Shown one piece after another: positions 6,923 through 13,644 of a stretch of DNA of 24,607 nucleotides. The DNA is from a virus. The DNA lies in the IMG/VR virus record IMGVR_UViG_3300017752_000155, positions 1 to 24,607 of that record; one strand, written 5' to 3'. Below the pieces are notes generated by a model. The model did not search any database. It was given only the letters and a program-made list of their open reading frames with translations, and had not been told where the DNA came from. Each line of letters begins with the position of its first letter. Positions within the stretch are counted from its first letter, which is position 1. Position numbers and translations under genes: made by a program.

Positions 6923-7582
6923 TTAAAATTTTAATTCAGTTAAATCTTCTTCGTTTCCAAATCCTACAGTTGGAACTATATTAAAAGCTAAACTACAACG
7001 AGTAGATTTTGTACTATTTACAGGAACTGAATGATGTAAATAAGAAGGGAATAATAGTAATAAACCAGGGGTGAAATTTATATCAAAAGTTTCCCAAGAA
7101 TATTTAAATGAACGTTTATCAAGCACGGTAGAAGGTCTAATTGCATTAATATGCATCCCACCTGATATTTTATGAAATCTAATAGCAGGAGTCTCAGGTT
7201 CAGGAGTACCAAAATAAAATACTCCTGAAATTAAACTATTAGGGTGGGTATGTTGGGTATGATGTTGGCCTGGGTGTTTGTAAGATAGCCATGATTGACC
7301 AAACTTATAAGATTTATAAGTATACCCTAATTCTTTTCCAAAGTTTTCAGCTGTAGTTAAAAATAATGATTTTAAATCTTTACATTCAGGTTCATCTAAA
7401 ATGTAAGAATTAGAGGACCTGTCTCCATAATTATCAGCATCTACCCCCTCACCCTTTCCTTCGTCACCTTTCATTTTTTGTTTAAAAAACCAAGGAATTA
7501 CACCACTATAACTTTCAGGAATAGTAGTAGTTAGTAATGGGGTTGGGAATAGTTCTAAAATTTGGGTTTCTTGATTAGACAT
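6923..7582 (-). CDS. 2-oxoglutarate/Fe(II) oxygenase family protein (PF13759-like), 5th of five
   Basis: The 219-residue protein shows the marine-phage oxygenase pattern LFPTPLL at the start, QSWLSYKHPGQHH before the first metal motif, HTHPNSLISGVFYF (111-124), and LLLLFPSYLHHSV with His184, then Arg195 in TRCSLAFN, where 2-oxoglutarate would be bound. The proximal pair is His-x-His rather than the classical His-x-Asp/Glu, so the exact metal ligands are uncertain. It is closely similar to the gene just upstream (QSWLSYK, HPNS/TL, GVFYF/Y, FPSYL-H), which points to tandem duplication. It overlaps that gene by eight bases. The expected chemistry is hydroxylation with 2-oxoglutarate and oxygen; the substrate is unknown. 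Confidence 0.8.
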   Translation of the reverse strand: MSNQETQILELFPTPLLTTTIPESYSGVIPWFFKQKMKGDEGKGEGVDADNYGDRSSNSYILDEPECKDLKSLFLTTAENFGKELGYTYKSYKFGQSWLSYKHPGQHHTQHTHPNSLISGVFYFGTPEPETPAIRFHKISGGMHINAIRPSTVLDKRSFKYSWETFDINFTPGLLLLFPSYLHHSVPVNSTKSTRCSLAFNIVPTVGFGNEEDLTELKF

Positions 7583-8213
7583 AACGGCTAAAAATTATTT
7601 CTGATATTGTTTCTTTATCTCCTAAAGTACCTGATGTTAGTACATTTACTCCTAATGATTTACGTACTCTATTAGTAGTATTAGGGGGAACCCCATGGGT
7701 TAAATATGAAGGAAATATAATAAAATTATTTTGTTGGGGTTTAAAAAATATTTCTTCTTGAGAAAAAGGATGATTTTGGTAATCATCTAATAAAGAAGGC
7801 TCAAGATAGGGACGATTAAATGATTTTACTTCTTTTGAAAAACATATAGCTGCATCTTCAGGTTGGCAATCATAATAAAACACACCCGCTAATAATGTAT
7901 TAGGGTGAACATGTGCTTTATGAAACATCCCAGGTTGTTTATAAGATAGCCATGATTGTGAAAATTTTAATTTTGTATACTTATAACGCATTAATTCAGT
8001 AGCATACTCTTCAAAACATTGCATAAACCAATTAGCTAAAGGTTTGCAAACTGAATGGTCTATTATATATGAATTTTTAGATACTTCTCCATAAGCACCT
8101 TTTCCGGGTTGCATAGGACAAGAATCAAAATATTTTGTTATTTCACTAGTATCCTCTTCATATGTGTTAACATATAAAGGAGTTGGGAATAAGGAAAATA
8201 CTTCTGCTTCCAT
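7575..8213 (-). CDS. 2-oxoglutarate/Fe(II) oxygenase family protein (PF13759-like), 4th of five
   Basis: The 212-residue product begins with SLFPTPLYVNTYEED and has the double-stranded beta-helix motifs of the phage oxygenase family: QSWLSYKQPGMFHKAHVHPN with His101 and His103, LLAGVFYYD, FIIFPSYLTHGV with His173, and Arg184 in RVRKSLGVNVL. As in its downstream paralogue, the first pair is His-x-His. A Cys-containing segment, YDCQPEDAAICF, replaces the paralogue's GTPEPETPAIRF, so the substrate pocket probably differs. It overlaps the next gene by eight bases, which implies coupled translation. The upstream gap carries the 12-base element that is also found before the primase. Confidence 0.8.
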   Translation of the reverse strand: MEAEVFSLFPTPLYVNTYEEDTSEITKYFDSCPMQPGKGAYGEVSKNSYIIDHSVCKPLANWFMQCFEEYATELMRYKYTKLKFSQSWLSYKQPGMFHKAHVHPNTLLAGVFYYDCQPEDAAICFSKEVKSFNRPYLEPSLLDDYQNHPFSQEEIFFKPQQNNFIIFPSYLTHGVPPNTTNRVRKSLGVNVLTSGTLGDKETISEIIFSRYV

Positions 8214-8219
8214 AATTAT

Positions 8220-8231
8220 TAATATACAAAA
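8220..8231 (-). repeat. 12-base element upstream of an oxygenase gene
   Basis: The coding strand reads TTTTGTATATTA, directly after the TAA of the preceding oxygenase and about six bases before the next ATG. It is identical to the element at 2237-2248 before the primase. Confidence 0.3.
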
Positions 8232-8828
8232 TTATTGGTTAGGAGACACGAAATTAAAAGCAATAGATATTCTTTCTTTATTACTTTCATTCCTATCAAC
8301 TGAATGTTTAACCCAGGAGGGAAATAAATAAAACATAGATTCTTTAACTGGGCAAGGAACTGCCATAGCATTAGCCATAGTTTGTTCTCTTTCTACTTTA
8401 GAAGTTAAAAAGAATTCAGCATTATCTCCTCTATGTAAAATTAAATCTCCCATATTTTCTTCGGGGACTTGAACATAGTAAGTACCACTTAATACACTAT
8501 TTTGATGATCATGTGGTTCGTTATAATCGTATTTACCGTTAATATTTATCCACCAATTACCTAATATAAGGTTTGATGTTCCTAGATAACGCTGAGGTAC
8601 ATCATTGACAAATACAGTTAAATCATTAAATAATTGATCAAGTGCTGGGGGTATAGGGGTAAGGAGTTCTCCACTATGCCATCCTCCTCTATTTGAGATA
8701 TCAACACCAGGCTTTTCGTCTTTTACTTTATAACAATACTCAGCTATTGATTTATTATCAATATCTTCTACAGGACATTCCCAAACTGGGGTTGTCCACC
8801 ATAATCTTTCAAAAACTTTAAATTCCAT
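8232..8828 (-). CDS. 2-oxoglutarate/Fe(II) oxygenase family protein (PF13759-like), 3rd of five
   Basis: The 198-residue protein carries WWININGKYDYNEPHDHQNS with His106 and His108, VLSGTYYVQVP, FYLFPSWVKHSV with His175, and Arg186 in ERISIAFNF. This PHxH...SGxYY...FPSWxxHxV...RxSxAFN layout is typical of the phage and bacterial oxygenase family usually labelled putative 2OG-Fe(II) oxygenase. It is more distant from the two downstream copies than they are from each other, so it probably diverged earlier or was acquired separately. The start is the ATG at 8826-8828, after an A-rich AAAATAAAG and a weak AGG. It is ten bases from the upstream oxygenase. Confidence 0.8.
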   Translation of the reverse strand: MEFKVFERLWWTTPVWECPVEDIDNKSIAEYCYKVKDEKPGVDISNRGGWHSGELLTPIPPALDQLFNDLTVFVNDVPQRYLGTSNLILGNWWININGKYDYNEPHDHQNSVLSGTYYVQVPEENMGDLILHRGDNAEFFLTSKVEREQTMANAMAVPCPVKESMFYLFPSWVKHSVDRNESNKERISIAFNFVSPNQ

Positions 8829-8837
8829 AACTTTATT

Positions 8838-9476
8838 TTACCTAAATGGACGTCCTCCAGTCCAAAATACTAAACATCTTCTTTCTCCTCTTGTAATTGG
8901 TTTTACTCTATGCATACAAAAAGCAGGAAATATAATTACATCTCCCTTTTCTCTTGGAACAGTATTAGCTTTATCTCCACCTAACCATATTTCAAAATCT
9001 CCCCCTTCATAATCATCAGAATCTGATAGTTGGACTGTCATAGCTAGTTTACGTCTATTAACTCCATAAGCTCCTACATCCATATGCCAATCTAAATGGC
9101 CTCCATCTTCGGGATAAACTACATAATGAATAGGATCTGTAACTATATCAATATCAAAATGAAATAAATCTTTATTTGCTTCTAAAGCTAAAGGAAATAA
9201 TAATTCATATAACCATTGGTTATAGGGTTGAGGAGTTATATATGCAATATCTCTATTATTAGTTTTATATGAATCTGTATCATCCCCTAACTCTGATATT
9301 CCGGTTCTCCCTTTTTCAAATTTATAATTAGCAGATACCATATCGTTTAAGTCTTTAATCATTTCATCATTAAAAACATTTTTAAAGTAATAAAAACTAT
9401 TCCAATTAGATTTAGGAGGAGATTCATTATAAGGGGTTAAAACTAAACGATCTTCGTGAAAATTAGGTTCTTTCAT
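8838..9476 (-). CDS. prolyl 4-hydroxylase-like 2OG-Fe(II) oxygenase (PKHD type), 2nd of five
   Basis: The 212-residue product has the complete classical facial triad of prolyl-4-hydroxylase-like oxygenases: His131 and Asp133 in DWHMDVGAYG, His189 in FPAFCMHRVKP, and Arg199 ten residues later for 2-oxoglutarate. The intervening RKLAMTVQLSD and YEGGDFEIW strands are those of PKHD-type hydroxylases (PF13640-like). It should therefore be an active oxygenase using iron, 2-oxoglutarate and oxygen. Known relatives hydroxylate proline or other residues in proteins, and some act on small molecules. It is flanked by two other oxygenases with gaps of a few bases. Confidence 0.85.
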   Translation of the reverse strand: MKEPNFHEDRLVLTPYNESPPKSNWNSFYYFKNVFNDEMIKDLNDMVSANYKFEKGRTGISELGDDTDSYKTNNRDIAYITPQPYNQWLYELLFPLALEANKDLFHFDIDIVTDPIHYVVYPEDGGHLDWHMDVGAYGVNRRKLAMTVQLSDSDDYEGGDFEIWLGGDKANTVPREKGDVIIFPAFCMHRVKPITRGERRCLVFWTGGRPFR

Positions 9477-9479
9477 ATT

Positions 9480-10055
9480 CTATTCAATTAAATTAAACCA
9501 TCCAGTTAGTATATATTTTGTTTGAGTAGGAGAAACTATTCCTCTATGGGTATACATCCAATCCGAAGGCCATATAACTAGCTTTCCTTGTTTTGGCTCT
9601 TCAAAATGGTGTTGATATAAAAACTCTGTTTCTCCTCTATCAGTTACATCATTTAAATATACCATCCAAACCAATATTCTATTTGAATAATTTAAACTAG
9701 CTCTTTCACAATGCCAACTTGAAAATCCTTCTTTTGGTAGGTATCTTTGTATATTAAAATATGTAGAAAGTTCAATAGGATCTATTTTATTAAAAGCTGT
9801 TAAGTGTCTTTCAATATAATCACTTTTTCCTTTTTCAACTACTTCAACTAAAGAAGTAAGTAATGAACCCCATGTTTTATCTTGTAAATATCCAGGATGG
9901 AAAGTTATATCAGTTGATTTTTTACCTTTATCAGAAGTATGTTCCCCAGAACTATATAAAACACCTGGTTTTTTTTCATCTGATGCTTCAAAAGTTTCTA
10001 TAAATTGATTACATAACTCAGGAGATAATACTCCTTCTTTTCTATAAAGAAACAT
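9480..10055 (-). CDS. prolyl hydroxylase-like 2OG-Fe(II) oxygenase, 1st of five
   Basis: The 191-residue protein shows His115 and Glu117 in SSWHCERAS, a VWMVYLNDV strand, GETEFLYQ, and WPSDWMYTHRG with His170, then Lys180 ten residues on, a plausible 2-oxoglutarate ligand in place of Arg. The proximal motif is His-x-Glu, a less common but accepted variant of His-x-Asp. The overall plan is that of the P4H-like superfamily and closest to phage oxygenases seen in marine T4-like genomes. It starts eight bases after the helical conserved protein and is followed three bases later by the next oxygenase. Its substrate is unknown; neighbouring fibres are candidates. Confidence 0.82.
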   Translation of the reverse strand: MFLYRKEGVLSPELCNQFIETFEASDEKKPGVLYSSGEHTSDKGKKSTDITFHPGYLQDKTWGSLLTSLVEVVEKGKSDYIERHLTAFNKIDPIELSTYFNIQRYLPKEGFSSWHCERASLNYSNRILVWMVYLNDVTDRGETEFLYQHHFEEPKQGKLVIWPSDWMYTHRGIVSPTQTKYILTGWFNLIE

Positions 10056-10063
10056 ATTTTATT

Positions 10064-10747
10064 TTATCCCTCAGAAGATTGATTTAACAATTTTTGAGCT
10101 TCTTTAAAACTTAACAAATTACCACTTTCTTGTTGTAATCTTTCTACTGTTTTAAGTGGTCCTACAGCGTTAATAACTTCAGCTGGTCCTGCATTTGGGC
10201 CTAAAGCTTCAGCCCTATTTTGTAAAGCTAAACGATATGAAGTAGCTTGATGAGAGTCTACATTTTGACTATCAAATGAACCATCATTTAATTCTGATTT
10301 GATTTGAGACCATAACTTCAATTCTCGTACTCTATCGTGGGCTGTTTGTTCCATATTAGCTTTTCCATACAAATTTTCATCTAAATCAATTTGTATTTTT
10401 CTTGCTTTCCAATCATCTCCTTGATCAATTGCTTTCTGCATTTTACTTTCAAGCTTTTCTCTATCTAAAGCACTACGTCTTAAATCAAAGGATAATCCCA
10501 TTAATGCATCAAACATAGATGACATTTCTCTAACTGATTGCCAATATTTAGATGCGGATGTTGGATGTTTACCATCATTAAGTACTGAAATTCTCATTTC
10601 AGTTTCGGTACGGAATATTTGTTTTTTGAGCCAGTTATCTGTTAGCTCCTCTTTGAGTTCAATAACTGCTTTAGCATCTTCTTGTTTTAAAACCCCTAAT
10701 ATAGGTTTTAAATCATCGGTTATAACTAGATTTTTTTCTTCGGCCAT
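10064..10747 (-). CDS. conserved T4-like marine phage protein, helical, function unknown
   Basis: The 227-residue product is predicted to be almost entirely helical and charged, with segments such as EDAKAVIELKEELTDNWLKK, TETEMRISVLNDGKHPT, KYWQSVREMSSMFDALMGL and DGSFDSQNVDSHQATSYRL. From memory, this pattern resembles a hypothetical protein widespread in marine T4-like phages of cyanobacteria and SAR11, but no function is known to me and I could not check this. It has no signal peptide, membrane segment or enzyme motif. It precedes the oxygenases by eight bases and follows the small 85-residue gene after about 50 AT-rich bases. A structural or assembly role is possible. Confidence 0.7.
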   Translation of the reverse strand: MAEEKNLVITDDLKPILGVLKQEDAKAVIELKEELTDNWLKKQIFRTETEMRISVLNDGKHPTSASKYWQSVREMSSMFDALMGLSFDLRRSALDREKLESKMQKAIDQGDDWKARKIQIDLDENLYGKANMEQTAHDRVRELKLWSQIKSELNDGSFDSQNVDSHQATSYRLALQNRAEALGPNAGPAEVINAVGPLKTVERLQQESGNLLSFKEAQKLLNQSSEG

Positions 10748-10800
10748 ATATATAACTTTATTTTAATATTAATATAAAAACTTATTTAAGATATTCCAAA

Positions 10801-11058
10801 TTATTCTCTAGGAAGGTCATAAGTAAGTGCAGAACCACTTAATTCTCCTTCTTCAAAAAATAACCCATCTATAGATGCACTAATAATAGCTTGAGCTTCT
10901 TCTAATGTTTTTTCTTCGGCTTCTACTCTACTAGCCCATAATTCATTTTCTGTTGACCATAAACTACCAGGATGTCCTGCTATATGAGCTGCAGAATTAT
11001 CTTCATGAGTAATGAATCCTTTTCCTGTATTGGTAGATGTATAATATTTTAATGCCAT
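10801..11058 (-). CDS. small hypothetical protein, 85 aa
   Basis: The 85-residue protein begins MALKYYTSTNTGKGFITHED and ends LTYDLPRE. It has an acidic helix (VEAEEKTLEEAQAIISASID) and two Trp residues in GSLWSTENELWASRV. I do not recognise it. It is the first gene after a boundary motif and leads the block containing the oxygenases and glycosyltransferase. It might be a small virion or fibre-associated protein, or an adaptor for the enzymes. Confidence 0.6.
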   Translation of the reverse strand: MALKYYTSTNTGKGFITHEDNSAAHIAGHPGSLWSTENELWASRVEAEEKTLEEAQAIISASIDGLFFEEGELSGSALTYDLPRE

Positions 11059-11069
11059 GATATATTATT

Positions 11070-11083
11070 TTTATTATAAATAT
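11070..11083. promoter_or_regulatory. conserved gene-boundary motif, copy 3 (possible promoter)
   Basis: The plus strand reads TTTATTATAAATAT, one base after the TAA of the propeller fibre gene and about 12 bases before the ATG of the 85-residue gene. It would mark the start of the oxygenase and glycosyltransferase unit. Confidence 0.4.
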
Positions 11084-11084
11084 G

Positions 11085-12350
11085 TTAAGATAATCGTATT
11101 TTTACAAAGCTTCCACTTCTATATAATCCTCCTAGAGGAATACCTGCACTAGCAGCTTCTGTGTCATCAGCATAATCATAACTAGAAGATATTCTTGATA
11201 AGGTAATAAACCCACTATCAGTAGTACTTAAATAAGATCCAGTAGTAATAGTAGTGGTTCCAGGAGTAGCAGGAGATAAAAATGCTTGAACATTAGTTGC
11301 AGTTGTAGCTGTAGATTGTTGATAAGAACCTATACTTAAAGCTGCTGTTGAAACTCCTACATTATTAGTTCCACCTTGTTTACTAAGTATCATATTATTA
11401 GCTGAAGACCAAGATGTACCATTATAACAATCAGTACACAAATTATGCCATTGAACTGCATCATTTTGTGTTCCTGCTGCTGCATTATATCTAGCAGCTC
11501 CACTCGGGGTGGTTCCTCCTGTAGACCAAGCACTTCCATTCCATTCTACATTATTAGAAAAACATCCAGGAGAGGTTAAACCTTTTATAACAAGTCCTGC
11601 ATTTTGGGTTCCTGCAGATCCTGCTTGGCTTCTATTAGCAGGTAGATTTGTTGCAGAACTCCAACTACTACCATCATATTGAGAGTGGAATTGATTCGTT
11701 CCATAACTAGGTGGAGCATATCCTCCAGTTTGTGAACCTGCATTAACTGTTCCATAACCTTGAGTATAAAAACTACAATTTGTTAAAGCACCTGCAGCTG
11801 ACCAAGAAGTGCCATTATAAGTTTCAGTACAATTATTATAAGTAGGGATAGAGGGAGATGGGAATGTACCACCAAATTTTAAAGCTGCATTTTCTGAGGC
11901 TCCTGTTCCACCAGTACCTGTTGAAGCATGGTTTTGATTAGCTTCTTGAGACCAAGCACTTCCATTGTATGAATAAGTAGGATCATCAGTTCCTCCAAAA
12001 TATAAAGCACCATTAGTAGTTCCAGAACCTCCTCCTGAAATTTTCCCTTGTGGAACACTACTAACAGTTGACCAAACTCCAGCTCCATAAGTAGTTGAGG
12101 ATTCCGAAGAGGATAAAAATTGAAAATCTGTGCTTCCACTTACTATTAAACTACCAGATATAATAGTTGAACCTGTAGATATTAATCCAGAGGAAAAATC
12201 ACTTCCTCCTCCACCACTACCAGCATTTTCAGCGTATGAAGCAGTTATAGCATAAGAGGCAGAGGGAAAAGTATTGTTAGATTGACCACAAACATTAAAA
12301 CTACCGCTTAAAATTAAAGATCCAGTTATAGTAGGGTTATAAGTTAACAT
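11085..12350 (-). CDS. tail-fibre adhesin, six-blade propeller with shared C-terminal cap
   Basis: The 421-residue protein starts with a beta-rich shaft segment (TGSLILSGSFNVCGQS, then ASYAITASYAENAGSG) typical of marine phage fibres. Six Trp-marked repeats follow: GVW, YNGSAW, YNGTSW, YDGSSW, WNGSAW, YNGTSW, with GTQNA and GG turns. The strand after blade 6 (TNVQAFL) could close the propeller. The last 33 or so residues, SSYDYADDTEAASAG to GGLYRSGSFVKIRLS, nearly match those of the next upstream gene, and the DNA there contains an exact 44-base repeat. The cap may be a trimerisation or attachment module swapped between fibres. A virion adhesin role is inferred. Confidence 0.72.
   Translation of the reverse strand: MLTYNPTITGSLILSGSFNVCGQSNNTFPSASYAITASYAENAGSGGGGSDFSSGLISTGSTIISGSLIVSGSTDFQFLSSSESSTTYGAGVWSTVSSVPQGKISGGGSGTTNGALYFGGTDDPTYSYNGSAWSQEANQNHASTGTGGTGASENAALKFGGTFPSPSIPTYNNCTETYNGTSWSAAGALTNCSFYTQGYGTVNAGSQTGGYAPPSYGTNQFHSQYDGSSWSSATNLPANRSQAGSAGTQNAGLVIKGLTSPGCFSNNVEWNGSAWSTGGTTPSGAARYNAAAGTQNDAVQWHNLCTDCYNGTSWSSANNMILSKQGGTNNVGVSTAALSIGSYQQSTATTATNVQAFLSPATPGTTTITTGSYLSTTDSGFITLSRISSSYDYADDTEAASAGIPLGGLYRSGSFVKIRLS
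11091..11134. repeat. 44-base direct repeat, copy A (3' end of fibre gene)
   Basis: This stretch, encoding the last residues of the fibre (GGLYRSGSFVKIRL), is identical over 44 bases to 12370-12413, while the bases on both sides differ. It lies inside coding sequence immediately before the stop. Confidence 0.85.
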
Positions 12351-12363
12351 ATTTTATTATTTA

Positions 12364-13641
12364 TTATTCTAATCGTATTTTTACAAAGCTTCCACTTCTA
12401 TATAATCCTCCTAATTCAATTCCTCCTGAGGCTGCAGCAGTATCATCAGCATAGTCATAACTAGAAGATACTTTTGTTAAAATTACAGCGGATTTTTGAA
12501 CTACATCTCCTGTTGATCTGCAGAAATGAAACCCAGATCTCCATGCACTAGAGTTTTCATATACTTCCGTTGATGTTTGCCTTGAATAGTTAGGTGGGGC
12601 ATATCCTCCATGTGCCATTGTAGATATTCCTGTTCCTGTTCCTGTTAGATCTCTCCTTTCAACATTTAAGTTAGGACCAGTTGACCAACTATTACCATTA
12701 TATTCTTCAGTAGCTGTTGTATTCCATGGAGAAGCAGGAGCGGGTCCACCAAAAATAAGAACACAACTAGTATCAACCCCACTAGAGGCAAAATTACGAT
12801 TAATTACACTAGTATTTCCTCCACTAGACCAGGCACTTCCATTATATTCCACTGTAGTAGGAGTATCTGTAAAACTAGGATTAATCCACCCACCAATTAC
12901 AATACCATCATTTACTGCACCCGAAGCGTTTCCTCCTGCTCTAACAGAAGGCATATCAGTTTCTGTACTCCATGCTGAACCATTATAATTTAAATGCCCA
13001 CATGCCATAGATGGTGAGGAAAGGTTAGGTAGATCATAACCCCCAACTAAAAATCCACTGTTTTCACTTGTTGCATCACCCATAAGATAAGCCCCAACAC
13101 ACATACCTGAATAAGCAGGTGCTGTAGAATTAGGAATATCACTTATTGTACTCCAGCTACTACCATTGTAAACTTCTGCTTCTTTCCAAGAGGAATAAGG
13201 AGGAGTTTCATTAATATACCCTAGAGCCCCCATAGCAAGTATAGAATTTGCTGTTCCACCTGATGCACATTTAAACCCACCTCTACACATTGTATTTGAG
13301 GTAGACCAAGATGAACCATCCCATACTTGAAAGGATTTTTGTTGAGGTTGGATTGGACTAGTTGGGGATACTACTGATGGATAAGTTCCACCTAGAATTC
13401 CTGCGCCAGCAGAATTTCCTGCGCTACCTGCTTGTTGGGTTCCTACAGGAGATGCTGTTGAAACAGCCCAAGCTACAGGATTAGGACCTACTCCATAATA
13501 TGAAAGTTCTACACTTCCAGAAGTTTGTAAAGCATAAGGGGCATATGGAGTATCTCCTTCATATAGGTTAGAATAACCACAAACATAAAGTGAACCTGTG
13601 ACATTTAAAGAACCCGTAACTCCTGGTTGATGTACTCTCAT
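12364..13641 (-). CDS. tail-fibre adhesin, six-blade propeller, paralogue of neighbour
   Basis: The 425-residue protein opens MRVHQPGVTGSLNVTGSLYV, a shaft-like repeat, with a CGYSN motif matching the neighbour's CGQSN. Six blades follow with Trp in PVAW, WDGSSW, YNGSSW, YNGSAW, YNGSAW and YNGNSW, and a closing strand TSTEVYENSSAW. The C-terminal cap (SSYDYADDTAAASGG to GGLYRSGSFVKIRLE) nearly equals that of the downstream gene. The blades are much more diverged than the ends, the usual pattern when receptor-binding parts change quickly and connecting parts are kept. The start is three bases after the stop of the 1285-residue fibre, so the genes form one unit. A tail adhesin is the most likely role. 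Confidence 0.72.
   Translation of the reverse strand: MRVHQPGVTGSLNVTGSLYVCGYSNLYEGDTPYAPYALQTSGSVELSYYGVGPNPVAWAVSTASPVGTQQAGSAGNSAGAGILGGTYPSVVSPTSPIQPQQKSFQVWDGSSWSTSNTMCRGGFKCASGGTANSILAMGALGYINETPPYSSWKEAEVYNGSSWSTISDIPNSTAPAYSGMCVGAYLMGDATSENSGFLVGGYDLPNLSSPSMACGHLNYNGSAWSTETDMPSVRAGGNASGAVNDGIVIGGWINPSFTDTPTTVEYNGSAWSSGGNTSVINRNFASSGVDTSCVLIFGGPAPASPWNTTATEEYNGNSWSTGPNLNVERRDLTGTGTGISTMAHGGYAPPNYSRQTSTEVYENSSAWRSGFHFCRSTGDVVQKSAVILTKVSSSYDYADDTAAASGGIELGGLYRSGSFVKIRLE
12370..12413. repeat. 44-base direct repeat, copy B (3' end of fibre gene)
   Basis: This is identical to 11091-11134 and encodes the same C-terminal residues in the upstream paralogue. The spacing between copies is about 1.28 kb, the length of one whole fibre gene, so recombination between them would delete or swap exactly one adhesin. 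Confidence 0.85.
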
Positions 13642-13644
13642 AGC

